Part shown: positions 41,770 through 50,073 of the stretch, piece by piece
Position numbering within the stretch: the first letter of the stretch is position 1
Layout of the letters: the number at the start of each line of letters is the position of its first letter
DNA from: Paucidesulfovibrio longus DSM 6739
GTDB taxonomy: Bacteria > Desulfobacterota > Desulfovibrionia > Desulfovibrionales > Desulfovibrionaceae
Direction: 5' to 3'
NCBI RefSeq assembly: GCF_000420485.1
Contig: NZ_ATVA01000018.1
Location: 158,613-222,612, forward strand
Length of the DNA stretch: 64,000 nucleotides
Notes under the pieces: generated by a model
Told to the model about the DNA's origin: nothing
The model's input: only the letters and a program-made list of their open reading frames with translations
Database searches by the model: none
Made by a program: the position numbers and the translations under genes

Positions 41770-42463
41770 GGATGAACATTTGTCGGGCGTTCAGGATTGT
41801 ATTGACTATCACTTTTCGCAAGTCAAGCTCTTGCGCAGCGCGCTGATCCATAGTTCTTACGCCAATGAGCGAGAAGACGCCAGCGAGGACAACGAGCGGC
41901 TGGAGTTCCTCGGCGACGCCGTGCTGGAGCTGTGCGTCAGCGAGGAGGTCTACCGGCGTTTCCCGGAGGCCACCGAGGGGCAGATGACCCGGATCCGCTC
42001 CGGCCTGGTCAAGGAGAAAAGCCTGGCCGACGCGGCCCGCTCCCTGCGCCTGGACCAGTACCTGCTGCTCGGCAAGGGCGAGGAGGCCCAGGGCGGCAGG
42101 CAGCGCGACTCGCTCCTGGCCGACGCGCTGGAGGCCGTTTTCGGCGCGGTTTTCCTGGACGGCGGTTTCCTGGCCGCCAAGACGCTGATTCTTCGGCTTT
42201 TCGGGGAGAGCTGGCCGGACACGCCGGAAGTGCGCGCGGCCAAGGACCACAAGAGCCGTCTCCAGGAAATCACCCAGCAGCGCTTCAAGACCCTGCCGGT
42301 CTACCGTCTGGAATCCACGGACGGACCGGAGCACGCCAAGGTTTTTCGGGTGGAGGTGGCGCTTTCGGACGGGCGCGTGTTCTTCGGCCAGGGCGGCAGC
42401 GTCAAGAGAGCCGAGCAGGTGGCCGCGGCCACGGCCATCCGGACGCTGGAGGCGGAGGAATAG
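41768..42463 (+). CDS. rnc: Ribonuclease III
   Basis: 231 residues. The signature NERLEFLGDAVLE (42-54) carries the catalytic acidic residues. ADALEAVFGAVFLDGG is the second active-site region, and a double-stranded RNA-binding domain (~155-225) closes the protein. It cleaves double-stranded RNA in rRNA and mRNA processing. Its ATG overlaps, on the opposite strand, the ATG of the acetate ligase gene, so its promoter must lie inside that gene. Confidence 0.95.
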   Translation: MDEHLSGVQDCIDYHFSQVKLLRSALIHSSYANEREDASEDNERLEFLGDAVLELCVSEEVYRRFPEATEGQMTRIRSGLVKEKSLADAARSLRLDQYLLLGKGEEAQGGRQRDSLLADALEAVFGAVFLDGGFLAAKTLILRLFGESWPDTPEVRAAKDHKSRLQEITQQRFKTLPVYRLESTDGPEHAKVFRVEVALSDGRVFFGQGGSVKRAEQVAAATAIRTLEAEE

Positions 42464-42488
42464 CCGTCGCGGGCACGGGACGTGAACG

Positions 42489-42530
42489 CGTGAACGGGGC
42501 CGATCCTTGATGGGATCGGCCCCGTTCACG
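42489..42530. terminator. Strong hairpin between rnc and flagellin genes
   Basis: An 18-bp perfect stem (42489-42506 with 42513-42530, core GGGGCCGATCC) encloses a 6-nt loop. There is no T-run on either strand. It lies between convergent genes and may act in both directions. Confidence 0.7.
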
Positions 42531-42617
42531 TTGGGGAGAGGCGTGTCGCGGGCTTCCGGGGGGAGTGACGGCCTTTCGTCCTGAAGGGCCGAACCGTCCG
42601 TCCGCGCTGTTGTTCTA

Positions 42618-43511
42618 TTAGCCGCTGATGAGCTGCATGGCCATCCTGGGCAGGGAGTTCGCCTGGGCGAGCATGGCCACGGCGGACTGCGACAGGATCT
42701 GCTGGCGCACGAACTCGGTCATCTCGGTGGCCACGTCCACGTCCGAGATGCGGGATTCGGCCGAGGACATGTTTTCCGCCTGGATGGTCAGGTTGGTGAT
42801 GGTGTTTTCCAGGCGGTTCTGCATGGCGCCGAGGTTCGCGCGGATCTTGTCCTTGGAGATGATCGCGTTCTGCAGGGCGGCCAGTGCGAGCTGGGCCTGG
42901 CGCTGGGTCGAGATGTGGGAGTTGGCCAAGCCGAGGGCCGAAGCCGTCGAGTTGTTGACTGAAATGTAGTAGTAGTCTTCGGCCGAGTCGTTGCCGGTGC
43001 CGAAGTGGATCTTGATCGGACCGGTGGGAGTCAGGCCGTTGCCGTTGTGGGCGATGGACTGCTGGGTGGTCGGATCAAGCCCCGCCAGGGAGCCGTTGAG
43101 CATATGGATGCCGTTGAAGTCCGTGGCGTTGGCGATTCGGGTGATTTCCGAAGCCATGGCCTGGTACTCCGACTCGATAAGCATGCGCTGGTCCGAGTTG
43201 TAGGTACCCGTGGACGCCTGGACCGCGAGTTCCTTCATGCGGATCAGCTTTTCGTCGATGACCTGGAGCGCGCCGTCCGCGGTCTGGATCATGGAAATGG
43301 CGTCGTTGGCGTTGCGCACGCCCTGGTGCAGGGACGCGATGTCCGAGCGCATGAGTTCGCGGATGGCGAGGCCGGCGGCGTCGTCCGCGGCGTTGCCTAC
43401 CCGAAGGCCGGACGAGAGGCGGCGGGTGGAAACCGCGAGCTCGCCATAATGCTCGCCCAGGTTCCTCGCGGCGTTCATGGCCATCAGGTTGTGGTTGATC
43501 ACGAGAGACAT
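42618..43511 (-). CDS. fliC: Flagellin
   Basis: 297 residues. The conserved N-terminal D0/D1 (MSLVINHNLMAMNAARNL, RLSSGLRVGNAADDAAGLAI) and C-terminal D1/D0 (NRLENTITNLTIQAENM, SQSAVAMLAQANSLPRMA) frame a short variable centre. It forms the filament after export. AAGGAGGT precedes the ATG, and a sigma-54 promoter lies at 43584-43599. Several flagellin copies are usual in this group, so the exact paralogue cannot be named. Confidence 0.96.
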   Translation of the reverse strand: MSLVINHNLMAMNAARNLGEHYGELAVSTRRLSSGLRVGNAADDAAGLAIRELMRSDIASLHQGVRNANDAISMIQTADGALQVIDEKLIRMKELAVQASTGTYNSDQRMLIESEYQAMASEITRIANATDFNGIHMLNGSLAGLDPTTQQSIAHNGNGLTPTGPIKIHFGTGNDSAEDYYYISVNNSTASALGLANSHISTQRQAQLALAALQNAIISKDKIRANLGAMQNRLENTITNLTIQAENMSSAESRISDVDVATEMTEFVRQQILSQSAVAMLAQANSLPRMAMQLISG

Positions 43512-43583
43512 GACAAAACCTCCTTGTTCAAACGAAAAGTTCCTTCTTTTCCGCTTGGCGGTTATCCCTTTCGCAGTGCATTA

Positions 43584-43599
43584 AGCATTGCGTGTGCCA
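43584..43599 (-). promoter_or_regulatory. Sigma-54 promoter of the flagellin gene
   Basis: On the minus strand TGGCACACGCAATGCT has the -24 GG and -12 GC ten bases apart. The transcript would start near 43573, about 60 nt before the ATG. Confidence 0.75.
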
Positions 43600-43780
43600 A
43601 AGATAAATTAACCTTTCATTACGATTGGTTAATGTTCTAAATATAGTCTAGAGAGATCGGGTAAACCGCCTGGGACAAGCATTTTCTTCCGCAGGCGTCG
43701 GCCCCTTGGCAGGGGCGGGGAAAAAGGTTCCGGGCCTGATCGGAGGAGGGACAGCGCCTGCCGGGAGCGGGAATGACGGC

Positions 43781-43843
43781 GTGGGCGGCGTGGGCGGCGT
43801 GGGCGGCGTGGGCGGCGTGGGCGGCGTGGGCGGCGTGGGCGGC
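43781..43843. repeat. Seven tandem copies of GTGGGCGGC
   Basis: A perfect 9-bp direct repeat over 63 bp in non-coding DNA. It is a candidate variable-number locus by slippage. Confidence 0.85.
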
Positions 43844-43989
43844 GAAGATGGAAGGGACGACAGGAACACCGGGAACAGGAAGCGCCGGGACAGCCGGAAG
43901 AACGGAAGCGGAGGGAGAGTCGGGAGCAACGGAAACAGCAGAAACAGCGGGAAGAGCTGGAAGAGCACGGCAGGCGAGCCGCAGGCCAA

Positions 43990-44030
43990 ACAGGTGCGGC
44001 GCGCCCTGGGAGGGGGCGCGCCGCCTGTGT
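43990..44030 (-). terminator. Hairpin after the flgE operon
   Basis: GGCGGCGCGCCC pairs with GGGCGCGCCGCAC-type sequence around a short loop, and on the minus strand TTT follows. Likely end of the fliK-flgD-flgE transcript. Confidence 0.55.
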
Positions 44031-44155
44031 GCCGTCGCCGGGAGGAAGAACCGGCGACCGGGGATGATGAGTCAGGAGTCTATCGTCGAACCGCCTGGGC
44101 GGCTTCGTCACTTCATTTCGTCACTTCATTTCGTCGCGTCGGCCTTGTTCACGGC

Positions 44156-45829
44156 CTACCGCTTCATGGCGATGACTTCGCCGAGCATGGAGTCGGCCGT
44201 GGTGATGACCTTGGTGTTGGCCTGGAATCCGCGCTGGGCCGTGATCATGCGCACGAACTCGGTGGCCATGTCCACGTTGGACATCTCCAGGGAGTTGCCG
44301 TCGATGGTGCCCTTGCCGTTCGCCCCGGCGAAGCCCGTCAGGGCCTGGCCCGAATCCTGGGTCTCGCTGAAGAGGTTGCCTCCCTCGCGCCGCAGACCCC
44401 ACTGGTTGGTGAAGGTGCCCAGCGCGATCTTGTACAGCTCGATGACCTGTCCGTTGGAGTAGCGGCCTGTGAGCACGCCGTCGCGGCTGACCGAGACGTT
44501 CTGCAGGATGCCTGCGGGATAGCCGTCCTGGGACTGGTACAGGGTGCTGGAGCCGCCCGTGTCGAAGCTCTGGGTGGCCAGGGCGCTGATGGACGGAATT
44601 TCCGCGTTGGCCAGGGTGGCCTGCACGTCGGTGATGTTCGTGCCGACCATGCCCGCGTTGCTCGGCAGGGCTCCGCCGCCCGCCACGGACCAGCCAGCGC
44701 CCGTGTTGGAGGAGGTGATGCTGGCGGTGTTGCGCAGACCGAAGTTGATTTCGATGGGCTGTGCGTCCGCCGAGTTCGACTGCGAGGCGTTGGACGCGCC
44801 CAGGAAGTTGGCCGTGCAGAGCGGGTAGCCGCGCGTCGAGAAGCGGGCCAGGCCCCAGTTGGAAAGCGCCCCCACGTTGCCGTCCGCGGCCCCTTCGTAG
44901 GTGTAGGCCGACTGGCCAACGAGCTGGCCCGCGCGGAAGGTCAGCGTGCCGACCATGAGCACGCCGCCGTTGGACGTCTCGGACATGCGCTGCAAGCCGG
45001 AGGTGGTGTCGAAATAGCGTCCGTCCTCGGACGGCGGCACCGTGACCATGTATTCCCACACCGAGTAGCCGCCCGAGTTGGAGAGGGTGACCTGGTCGAA
45101 GTAGGTGGTCATGGTGTGCGCGGTGCCGATGTCGTCGTAGACCTTCATGCTCGTGGAGTACGAGTAGGCGGTGTCCGCGAGGTAGCGGCCGTCGTTGTCC
45201 ACGTCCTGCCCGTCCCAGGCCGAGAAGAGCGCGAAGTACGGGTTGGTGGTGGAGTTCGAGCGGCTGGCGTCGGACGGGTCCAGGTTGGTGATGATGCTGA
45301 CCTGGTTGGTCGCTTCCGGGGGCGACTGGAAATTTTCAAGCCGGATGTCGGTGATGGCGCCCTTGACCTTGGTGTCGTTCAGGTCCGAGAGGCTGCCCGT
45401 GGTGGCCACGGAAGGCTGCGACTTTTCGATCTGCCATCCCTGGAGAACGTAGCCGTGCGGGTCCACGAGATATCCGTTCTTGTCGAAACGGAAGGTGCCG
45501 GCGCGGGTGTAGTACTGCGATTCCTGGTCCTTGGGCGAGACCATGAAGAAGCCTTCGCCGCCGATGGCCATGTCCGTGGACTCGTTGGTCGTCTCGAACG
45601 CGCCCTGGCCGTAGTCCGTGAAGATGGCGGCCACGCGCACGCCCCGGCCCACCTGTCCGATGCCGTTGGCGGTCGAGAAATCCTGGCTCATCAGATCCTC
45701 GAAGTGCATGCGAGCGCCCTTGTACCCCGTGGTGCTCACGTTGGCCAGGTTGTTGCCGATGACGCTCATGCGTTCACCGTGGGCCGAAAGGCCGGTGATG
45801 CCGGAGTAGAGCGATGATTGCAGACTCAT
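44156..45829 (-). CDS. flgE: Flagellar hook protein FlgE
   Basis: 557 residues. N-terminus SLYSGITGLSAHGERMSVIGNNLANVSTTGYKG and C-terminus NVDMATEFVRMITAQRGFQANTKVITTADSMLGEVI are classic axial-protein D0 ends. The middle is a long beta-rich hook domain. It polymerises into the hook. Last gene of the fliK-flgD-flgE operon. Confidence 0.96.
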   Translation of the reverse strand: MSLQSSLYSGITGLSAHGERMSVIGNNLANVSTTGYKGARMHFEDLMSQDFSTANGIGQVGRGVRVAAIFTDYGQGAFETTNESTDMAIGGEGFFMVSPKDQESQYYTRAGTFRFDKNGYLVDPHGYVLQGWQIEKSQPSVATTGSLSDLNDTKVKGAITDIRLENFQSPPEATNQVSIITNLDPSDASRSNSTTNPYFALFSAWDGQDVDNDGRYLADTAYSYSTSMKVYDDIGTAHTMTTYFDQVTLSNSGGYSVWEYMVTVPPSEDGRYFDTTSGLQRMSETSNGGVLMVGTLTFRAGQLVGQSAYTYEGAADGNVGALSNWGLARFSTRGYPLCTANFLGASNASQSNSADAQPIEINFGLRNTASITSSNTGAGWSVAGGGALPSNAGMVGTNITDVQATLANAEIPSISALATQSFDTGGSSTLYQSQDGYPAGILQNVSVSRDGVLTGRYSNGQVIELYKIALGTFTNQWGLRREGGNLFSETQDSGQALTGFAGANGKGTIDGNSLEMSNVDMATEFVRMITAQRGFQANTKVITTADSMLGEVIAMKR

Positions 45830-45889
45830 GATAGACCTCCTTGACTCCTTGACTTCCTCATCAGTGAAGACGCCGGGCCGTGCTTCCCA

Positions 45890-46690
45890 TTAGGCTGCGG
45901 CGTCCGTGGTATTCGTATCTCCGGAGGTGTCTCCGGTGTCCGTGCCGGTGGTATCGCTGCCGGTCCCGGTCTCGCTGCCGGTGCCGGTGTCGCTGCCGGA
46001 GTCGATCTGCGTTTCGGAGACGACCTCGGTGACGAAGTTGAAATTCACGTAGCGGCCGTCCGCGAGGCGGAGGTAGTAGCCGCTGTCTTCGGAAACGACG
46101 CCGGTGACGATGCCCGAAACCTGGGTCTGGACCATGACCTGCTGGCCGTCCACGTCCTCCCCGAGCATGCCCACGGAGTAGGTGCCGTTGGCCACGAGGT
46201 TGCCGTTGTCGTCGCGGCCGTCCCAGGCGTATTCGAAGACGCCGGGTTCCTGGCTGCCGAGCAGGTCGCTGCGCACGATGTCGCCTTCGGAATCGTAGAT
46301 GTTGACCTTGAGCGAGGATACGGCCTCGCCGAGGTTGTAGGAAATGGTGCTGACCTGCGTGTCGGACTTGGTCACGTTGTAGCCGTTGGCCGTGACGGAC
46401 TTGCCGATGAAGCTGACCGCGGTGGTCATCTGGTCGGACCGGGACTGCTCCAGCATGGTGTCCAGGGTGGTGTTCATGTTGGTCAGCTGTTCCAGGCTGG
46501 AATACTCGGCCAGCTGGCCGGTCATGTCCGTGTCCTTCATGGGGTCGAGGGGATCCTGGTGGTTGAGCTGGGCCACGAGCAGCATGAGGAAGTCGTCCTT
46601 GTCCATCTGCGACTTGTGCGTAGGGGCCTCGGCCTCGGCCTTGTACTGTTCGTACCCGCCCACGATGTTGCTGACTCCGTAGTATCCCAT
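45890..46690 (-). CDS. flgD: Flagellar hook assembly (capping) protein FlgD
   Basis: 266 residues. N-terminal QMDKDDFLMLLVAQLNHQDPLDPM is the FlgD signature; a FlgD Ig-like and Tudor-like part follows (EYAWDGRDDNGNLVANGTYSV). The last ~35 residues are a low-complexity Asp/Thr/Gly/Ser tail made of DTGTGSE-like repeats, beyond the normal family length. It caps the growing hook. Located between fliK and flgE. Confidence 0.92.
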   Translation of the reverse strand: MGYYGVSNIVGGYEQYKAEAEAPTHKSQMDKDDFLMLLVAQLNHQDPLDPMKDTDMTGQLAEYSSLEQLTNMNTTLDTMLEQSRSDQMTTAVSFIGKSVTANGYNVTKSDTQVSTISYNLGEAVSSLKVNIYDSEGDIVRSDLLGSQEPGVFEYAWDGRDDNGNLVANGTYSVGMLGEDVDGQQVMVQTQVSGIVTGVVSEDSGYYLRLADGRYVNFNFVTEVVSETQIDSGSDTGTGSETGTGSDTTGTDTGDTSGDTNTTDAAA

Positions 46691-46717
46691 GACTCGCTCC
46701 CTGACTGTCTTTCGCGC

Positions 46718-48394
46718 CTAGGCGACGATGTGCAGCCCGTTGCCGGAAAGAATTGCCTGCCGAACGTCCGAGGCCAGATCCAGCCCGATGCCCTGCGAGT
46801 TCCCGCGCAGGGCGTTCATGCGCTGGCGGACCTGCTGGCGGACCTGTTCGTCCTGGGCCTGATTGTGGCCCTGCTCGCCCAGCCACTGCTGGCCGTCCTG
46901 GCCGGGAAGCTGGGTCTGCACTTCCATCTTGGTGACCTTGAGGCCCTGGGCCTCCAGGCTCTGCCGGAGCGCGTCCAGGTGTCCGCTGAGGAGCTTGGCG
47001 GTCTCGGCGTTGTCCGTGCGGATCGTGGCCTGAACATCCTTGTTCTTGACCGTGAGGGCCACGGAGAGCGTGCCCAGTTCCTGCGGATTGAGCTGGATGG
47101 TCAGGCGCTTGGCGCCGTTGGACAGCCCCTTGAGCACGGCGTCCTGGACCTGGTTGAGCATCTTGGGCGCGGTGGCGCTCTGCCCCTTTGCGGTCTGGGA
47201 GCTTTCGCCGCGCGCCTGGCCCAGGGCGTCGCTCATGGCGTTCTGGATGCTCTGGTTGTCCGTGCGCAGGGAGCCGCCGAGTTCGGAGCGGTCCACGCGC
47301 AGCTTGGTCATGAAATCGTTCCACGCGCCGGACTCGCCGTTGCCGTTCTGCTTGGTGAACTGGTCCGCGCCCTTGCCCTCGTTGAACCGCGAACCCTGGC
47401 TGACGCTGTCCGCGAGCTTTTCCGCGCCGGTCTTGAGGCGGGCTTCCAGGTCGAGGTTCCGGTTCAGTTCGGACTCGCTTCGGGCGGCCTTGCGGGCGGC
47501 CTCGTCCGAGGTCATGTTCTGGTTCAGGCCCGCGGCCTTGGAGGCGTCCTGCCGGGCGGCGTTGCGGGCGGCGTCCGCCAGGGTGTCGGCCTTGCCGTCC
47601 GCGCTCTTGTCCTGGGCGAGCTGCATGGCCTTCTGGCGCGCCTGGTCCAGCGCTTCCTGCATGGCCTTGCCCACTTCGCGCACGAGGCTCAGTTCCTTGC
47701 CGTCCTGGTTGCCCTTGAGCTTCTGCAGCTCGGCCATGAACGCCTTCAGCTCGTCCTTGTCCAGGCTGGCGAGCTTGTCCTTGGGCAGGCTTTCCAGCTG
47801 GCGGCCGATGGCCTGGAGCACGTTGTCCACGTTGCCGTGGGAAAGTTCCGCGACCATGCCCTTGGATTCGGTCGCGCTGAATCCGAGCTTCTGGAGCATG
47901 GTCATCATCTTCTGGCGCTGGCCCGCGTCGAGCTCCACGCTCCGGCGCAGATCGCTCATCTTTTCGGAAAGAGTGCTCACGAACTGGCCCCAGGTCAGGC
48001 CTTCCTTGCTCTCGACCCGGTCTTCGATCTCTTTGATCTCTTCCTTGGAGAGGCCGTACTTTTCGAGCTGAGGCTTCATGGCCTGGAAACTCTCGGAGCT
48101 GACCGGCACGTCCTTCATGTCGTTCAGTTCGGGTTCCTTGGTCTCGGTGCGCTCGGGCTTGGTCTCGGTGCGGCGGGGGGCCTCGGCCTTGGGGGCGTCG
48201 CGGAAGACCGTGTCCAGGTTCGGGGAGCCGGCAAAGCTGCCGCCGCTTCCGGTCAGGGCGGACTGGTGGTCCATGAAGGTCTGAAATATGTCCGATCCGA
48301 AATCGGAGCTGGTGGAAGCCCCGCCAAACAGGGCGGTCCTGTTGGTGGCGTAGGTGCTGCTCGCGGCTTGCTGGATCAGAGGAACATCTTGCAT
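46718..48394 (-). CDS. fliK: Flagellar hook-length control protein FliK
   Basis: 558 residues from the ATG at 48394 (AAGGAG six bases before). The N-terminal and central parts are Lys/Glu/Gln-rich and helical. The C-terminal Flg_hook domain is clear: LTIQLNPQELGTLSVALTVKNKDVQATI followed by LDALRQSLEAQGLKV. It measures hook length and switches export specificity. First gene of the operon, behind a near-consensus sigma-54 promoter. Confidence 0.9.
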   Translation of the reverse strand: MQDVPLIQQAASSTYATNRTALFGGASTSSDFGSDIFQTFMDHQSALTGSGGSFAGSPNLDTVFRDAPKAEAPRRTETKPERTETKEPELNDMKDVPVSSESFQAMKPQLEKYGLSKEEIKEIEDRVESKEGLTWGQFVSTLSEKMSDLRRSVELDAGQRQKMMTMLQKLGFSATESKGMVAELSHGNVDNVLQAIGRQLESLPKDKLASLDKDELKAFMAELQKLKGNQDGKELSLVREVGKAMQEALDQARQKAMQLAQDKSADGKADTLADAARNAARQDASKAAGLNQNMTSDEAARKAARSESELNRNLDLEARLKTGAEKLADSVSQGSRFNEGKGADQFTKQNGNGESGAWNDFMTKLRVDRSELGGSLRTDNQSIQNAMSDALGQARGESSQTAKGQSATAPKMLNQVQDAVLKGLSNGAKRLTIQLNPQELGTLSVALTVKNKDVQATIRTDNAETAKLLSGHLDALRQSLEAQGLKVTKMEVQTQLPGQDGQQWLGEQGHNQAQDEQVRQQVRQRMNALRGNSQGIGLDLASDVRQAILSGNGLHIVA

Positions 48395-48420
48395 GGCTGA
48401 CTCCTTTGCCGCTGGGACAA

Positions 48421-48435
48421 TCAAGAGCCGTGCCA
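48421..48435 (-). promoter_or_regulatory. Sigma-54-like promoter of the fliK-flgD-flgE operon
   Basis: On the minus strand TGGCACGGCTCTTGA matches the RpoN consensus except for GA instead of GC at -12. It lies 26 bp before the fliK ATG, leaving a leader of about 16 nt. Confidence 0.6.
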
Positions 48436-48512
48436 AACTGGATTATGTTTTATTATGGAGGTTTAGGTTTCTTGATCTTTCGGGCGGGCAGGAGCTTTTT
48501 TCCGGGTCGGGA

Positions 48513-48538
48513 CAAAAACTTCCCCTGGGGACCAGGGG
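48513..48538 (-). terminator. Rho-independent terminator of the glycosyltransferase genes
   Basis: On the minus strand CCCCTGG pairs with CCAGGGG around TCC, followed by AAGTTTTTG. It lies about 55 bp after the stop at 48594. Confidence 0.75.
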
Positions 48539-48593
48539 GGCGGGATCGGAGAGCCGGGAGGGGAGAGGCGCGCTTAGGAAGCGTGCCGGAAGT

Positions 48594-49985
48594 TCAGCAG
48601 TCCGCGAGCAGCGAGCCCAGGGCTTCCAGCCGGGCCACCTGTCCGGCCCAGGCGTCCGGGGCGTAGTCCGCGTTCTGCAGGGCGAGGTCGGCCAGCCCGG
48701 AAAGGGGCGCGAGGGCAGTGGGGCCGCTTTCCCAGAGCGAGCCCGCGCCGCGCCCGGCCAGTCCGGCGCGAAAGACGTTCACGGCCTTGGGCAGGGCCGC
48801 TGCCAGCCCGGCGCATTCTTCGGGAAAGGCTGCGGCCAGGGCGGCCAGCGCTTCCCGGGCGGGAGCATCGCTCCAGAGGCCGAGCCGCCAGCCGAAGAAG
48901 TGCTTCCAGAACGCGCCGAGCAGATCGTCGCGGTTCGGACCGGAGCCGAGGCGGCGCAGGGCGAAAAGCCCCCGGTCGTCGCGGTCCGTGGCGTAGAGGT
49001 CCAGCCCCTGGGGCGCGGCCACGGGAGTCTTCCCGCGCACGGCCTTGCCCGCGATGAAGGCCACGGCTTCGGGGGTGAAGGCGTCGTGGCAGTCTAGGCC
49101 CTCGCGGGAGCATTCCCAGCAGCCCTCGGAGCAGGGCAGGCCCGCGCGCAGCACCAGATGTCCGGGCTGGTACGGCCCGGTCTCGAAGGGGCTGACGTTG
49201 CCCATGGAGAGGTTCAGGGTCCGGCAGCCCGTCCAGGCCGCGAGGTGCATGGGGCCGGTGTCCGGGGTGATCAGCAGGGAGCTGGCGTTCAGCCCGCGGG
49301 CCAGCTCGTCGAGCTTCATCCGGCCGCAGAAGTCCGCCACGGGCCGACCGAAGAGGCGGCGGGTTTCCGCGCCGAGTTCCTTTTCTCCCGGCCCGCCGAA
49401 CAGCACGGGCCGCAGATCGCGCCGCACCAGCTCGTGCAGCAGCCCGGCCCAGAACGCGGGCGCGGGGCGCTTTGCCGCGTCGCTCGCGCCGAGGAACAGG
49501 CCGATCTGGGGCTTTTCCGCGGCCGGGGGCCGGGGCGGGTCGAAGCGGGTGGCCCGGATGCGCGCCAGGGGCACGCAGTCCAGGGCGTTCAGGTCGGCCC
49601 AGTGCAGGCGGTTGTGGCGGTTGTTGCGCACCAGGGCGGAACGGTAGAGCTGCCAGTCGCCGTGGACCCGGCGTGCTCCGTTCTCCTGGACCGGGCCGAG
49701 CTTCTGGTCCGCGTCCAGTTCTCCGGCGAGCCGGGCGGCGCGCTCGCGGAAGGAGAGGTTGACCACCAGCCTGTAACGGTGCTTCTTGAGCACGTCCGCG
49801 CCTTCCCAGGGGAAGTAGGTCACGCTGGGGCTGAGCGGGAGCAGGGGCTCGTAGAAGAGCCGCTCCGCCGCGACCCAGACCGGACGGCCCGGATGCAGCC
49901 GCTGGAGCCAGAGCATCAGCGGAAAGGAGAGAATCAAGTCCCCCATGCGCTGCATCTGGAGGATGAGGATCGGATCCTGGGGCAT
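48594..49985 (-). CDS. Glycosyltransferase family 9 (heptosyltransferase-like)
   Basis: 463 residues from the ATG at 49985; the frame extends to 50021 but MPQDPILILQMQRMGDLILSFPLM is the natural GT9 start. The C-terminal nucleotide-sugar site LLITPDTGPMHLAAWTG is clear. The final ~120 residues are Ala/Leu-rich and outside the GT9 core. Its position beside hook genes and a CgeB-type transferase suggests glycosylation of flagellin or surface sugars rather than LPS core (inference). Confidence 0.85.
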   Translation of the reverse strand: MPQDPILILQMQRMGDLILSFPLMLWLQRLHPGRPVWVAAERLFYEPLLPLSPSVTYFPWEGADVLKKHRYRLVVNLSFRERAARLAGELDADQKLGPVQENGARRVHGDWQLYRSALVRNNRHNRLHWADLNALDCVPLARIRATRFDPPRPPAAEKPQIGLFLGASDAAKRPAPAFWAGLLHELVRRDLRPVLFGGPGEKELGAETRRLFGRPVADFCGRMKLDELARGLNASSLLITPDTGPMHLAAWTGCRTLNLSMGNVSPFETGPYQPGHLVLRAGLPCSEGCWECSREGLDCHDAFTPEAVAFIAGKAVRGKTPVAAPQGLDLYATDRDDRGLFALRRLGSGPNRDDLLGAFWKHFFGWRLGLWSDAPAREALAALAAAFPEECAGLAAALPKAVNVFRAGLAGRGAGSLWESGPTALAPLSGLADLALQNADYAPDAWAGQVARLEALGSLLADC

Positions 49986-50073
49986 GTGCGCTCTGTTACG
50001 CGCTGGTTCGCCCGGAGGCAAGGGGCGGCGCGCTTGGTTTGTCCGGTTGCGCGGCCCCTTGCCCGCGTGCGGG

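Larger units (their letters stand above)
43512..44155. other. 644-bp intergenic region between flagellin and flgE
   Basis: Holds the flagellin sigma-54 promoter, seven 9-bp tandem repeats, a hairpin after flgE and a duplicated GTCACTTCATTT just past the flgE stop. Open frames across it are low-complexity products of the repeats and show no ribosome sites. Confidence 0.6.

Noticed and set aside
43781..43843. Possible CRISPR-like array
   Set aside because: The 9-bp units are contiguous with no spacers and no cas genes are present.
43706..45817. 703-codon plus-strand open frame over the flgE region
   Set aside because: It is a shadow of flgE plus the 9-bp repeat; no ribosome site and no domain. 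flgE on the minus strand is certain.
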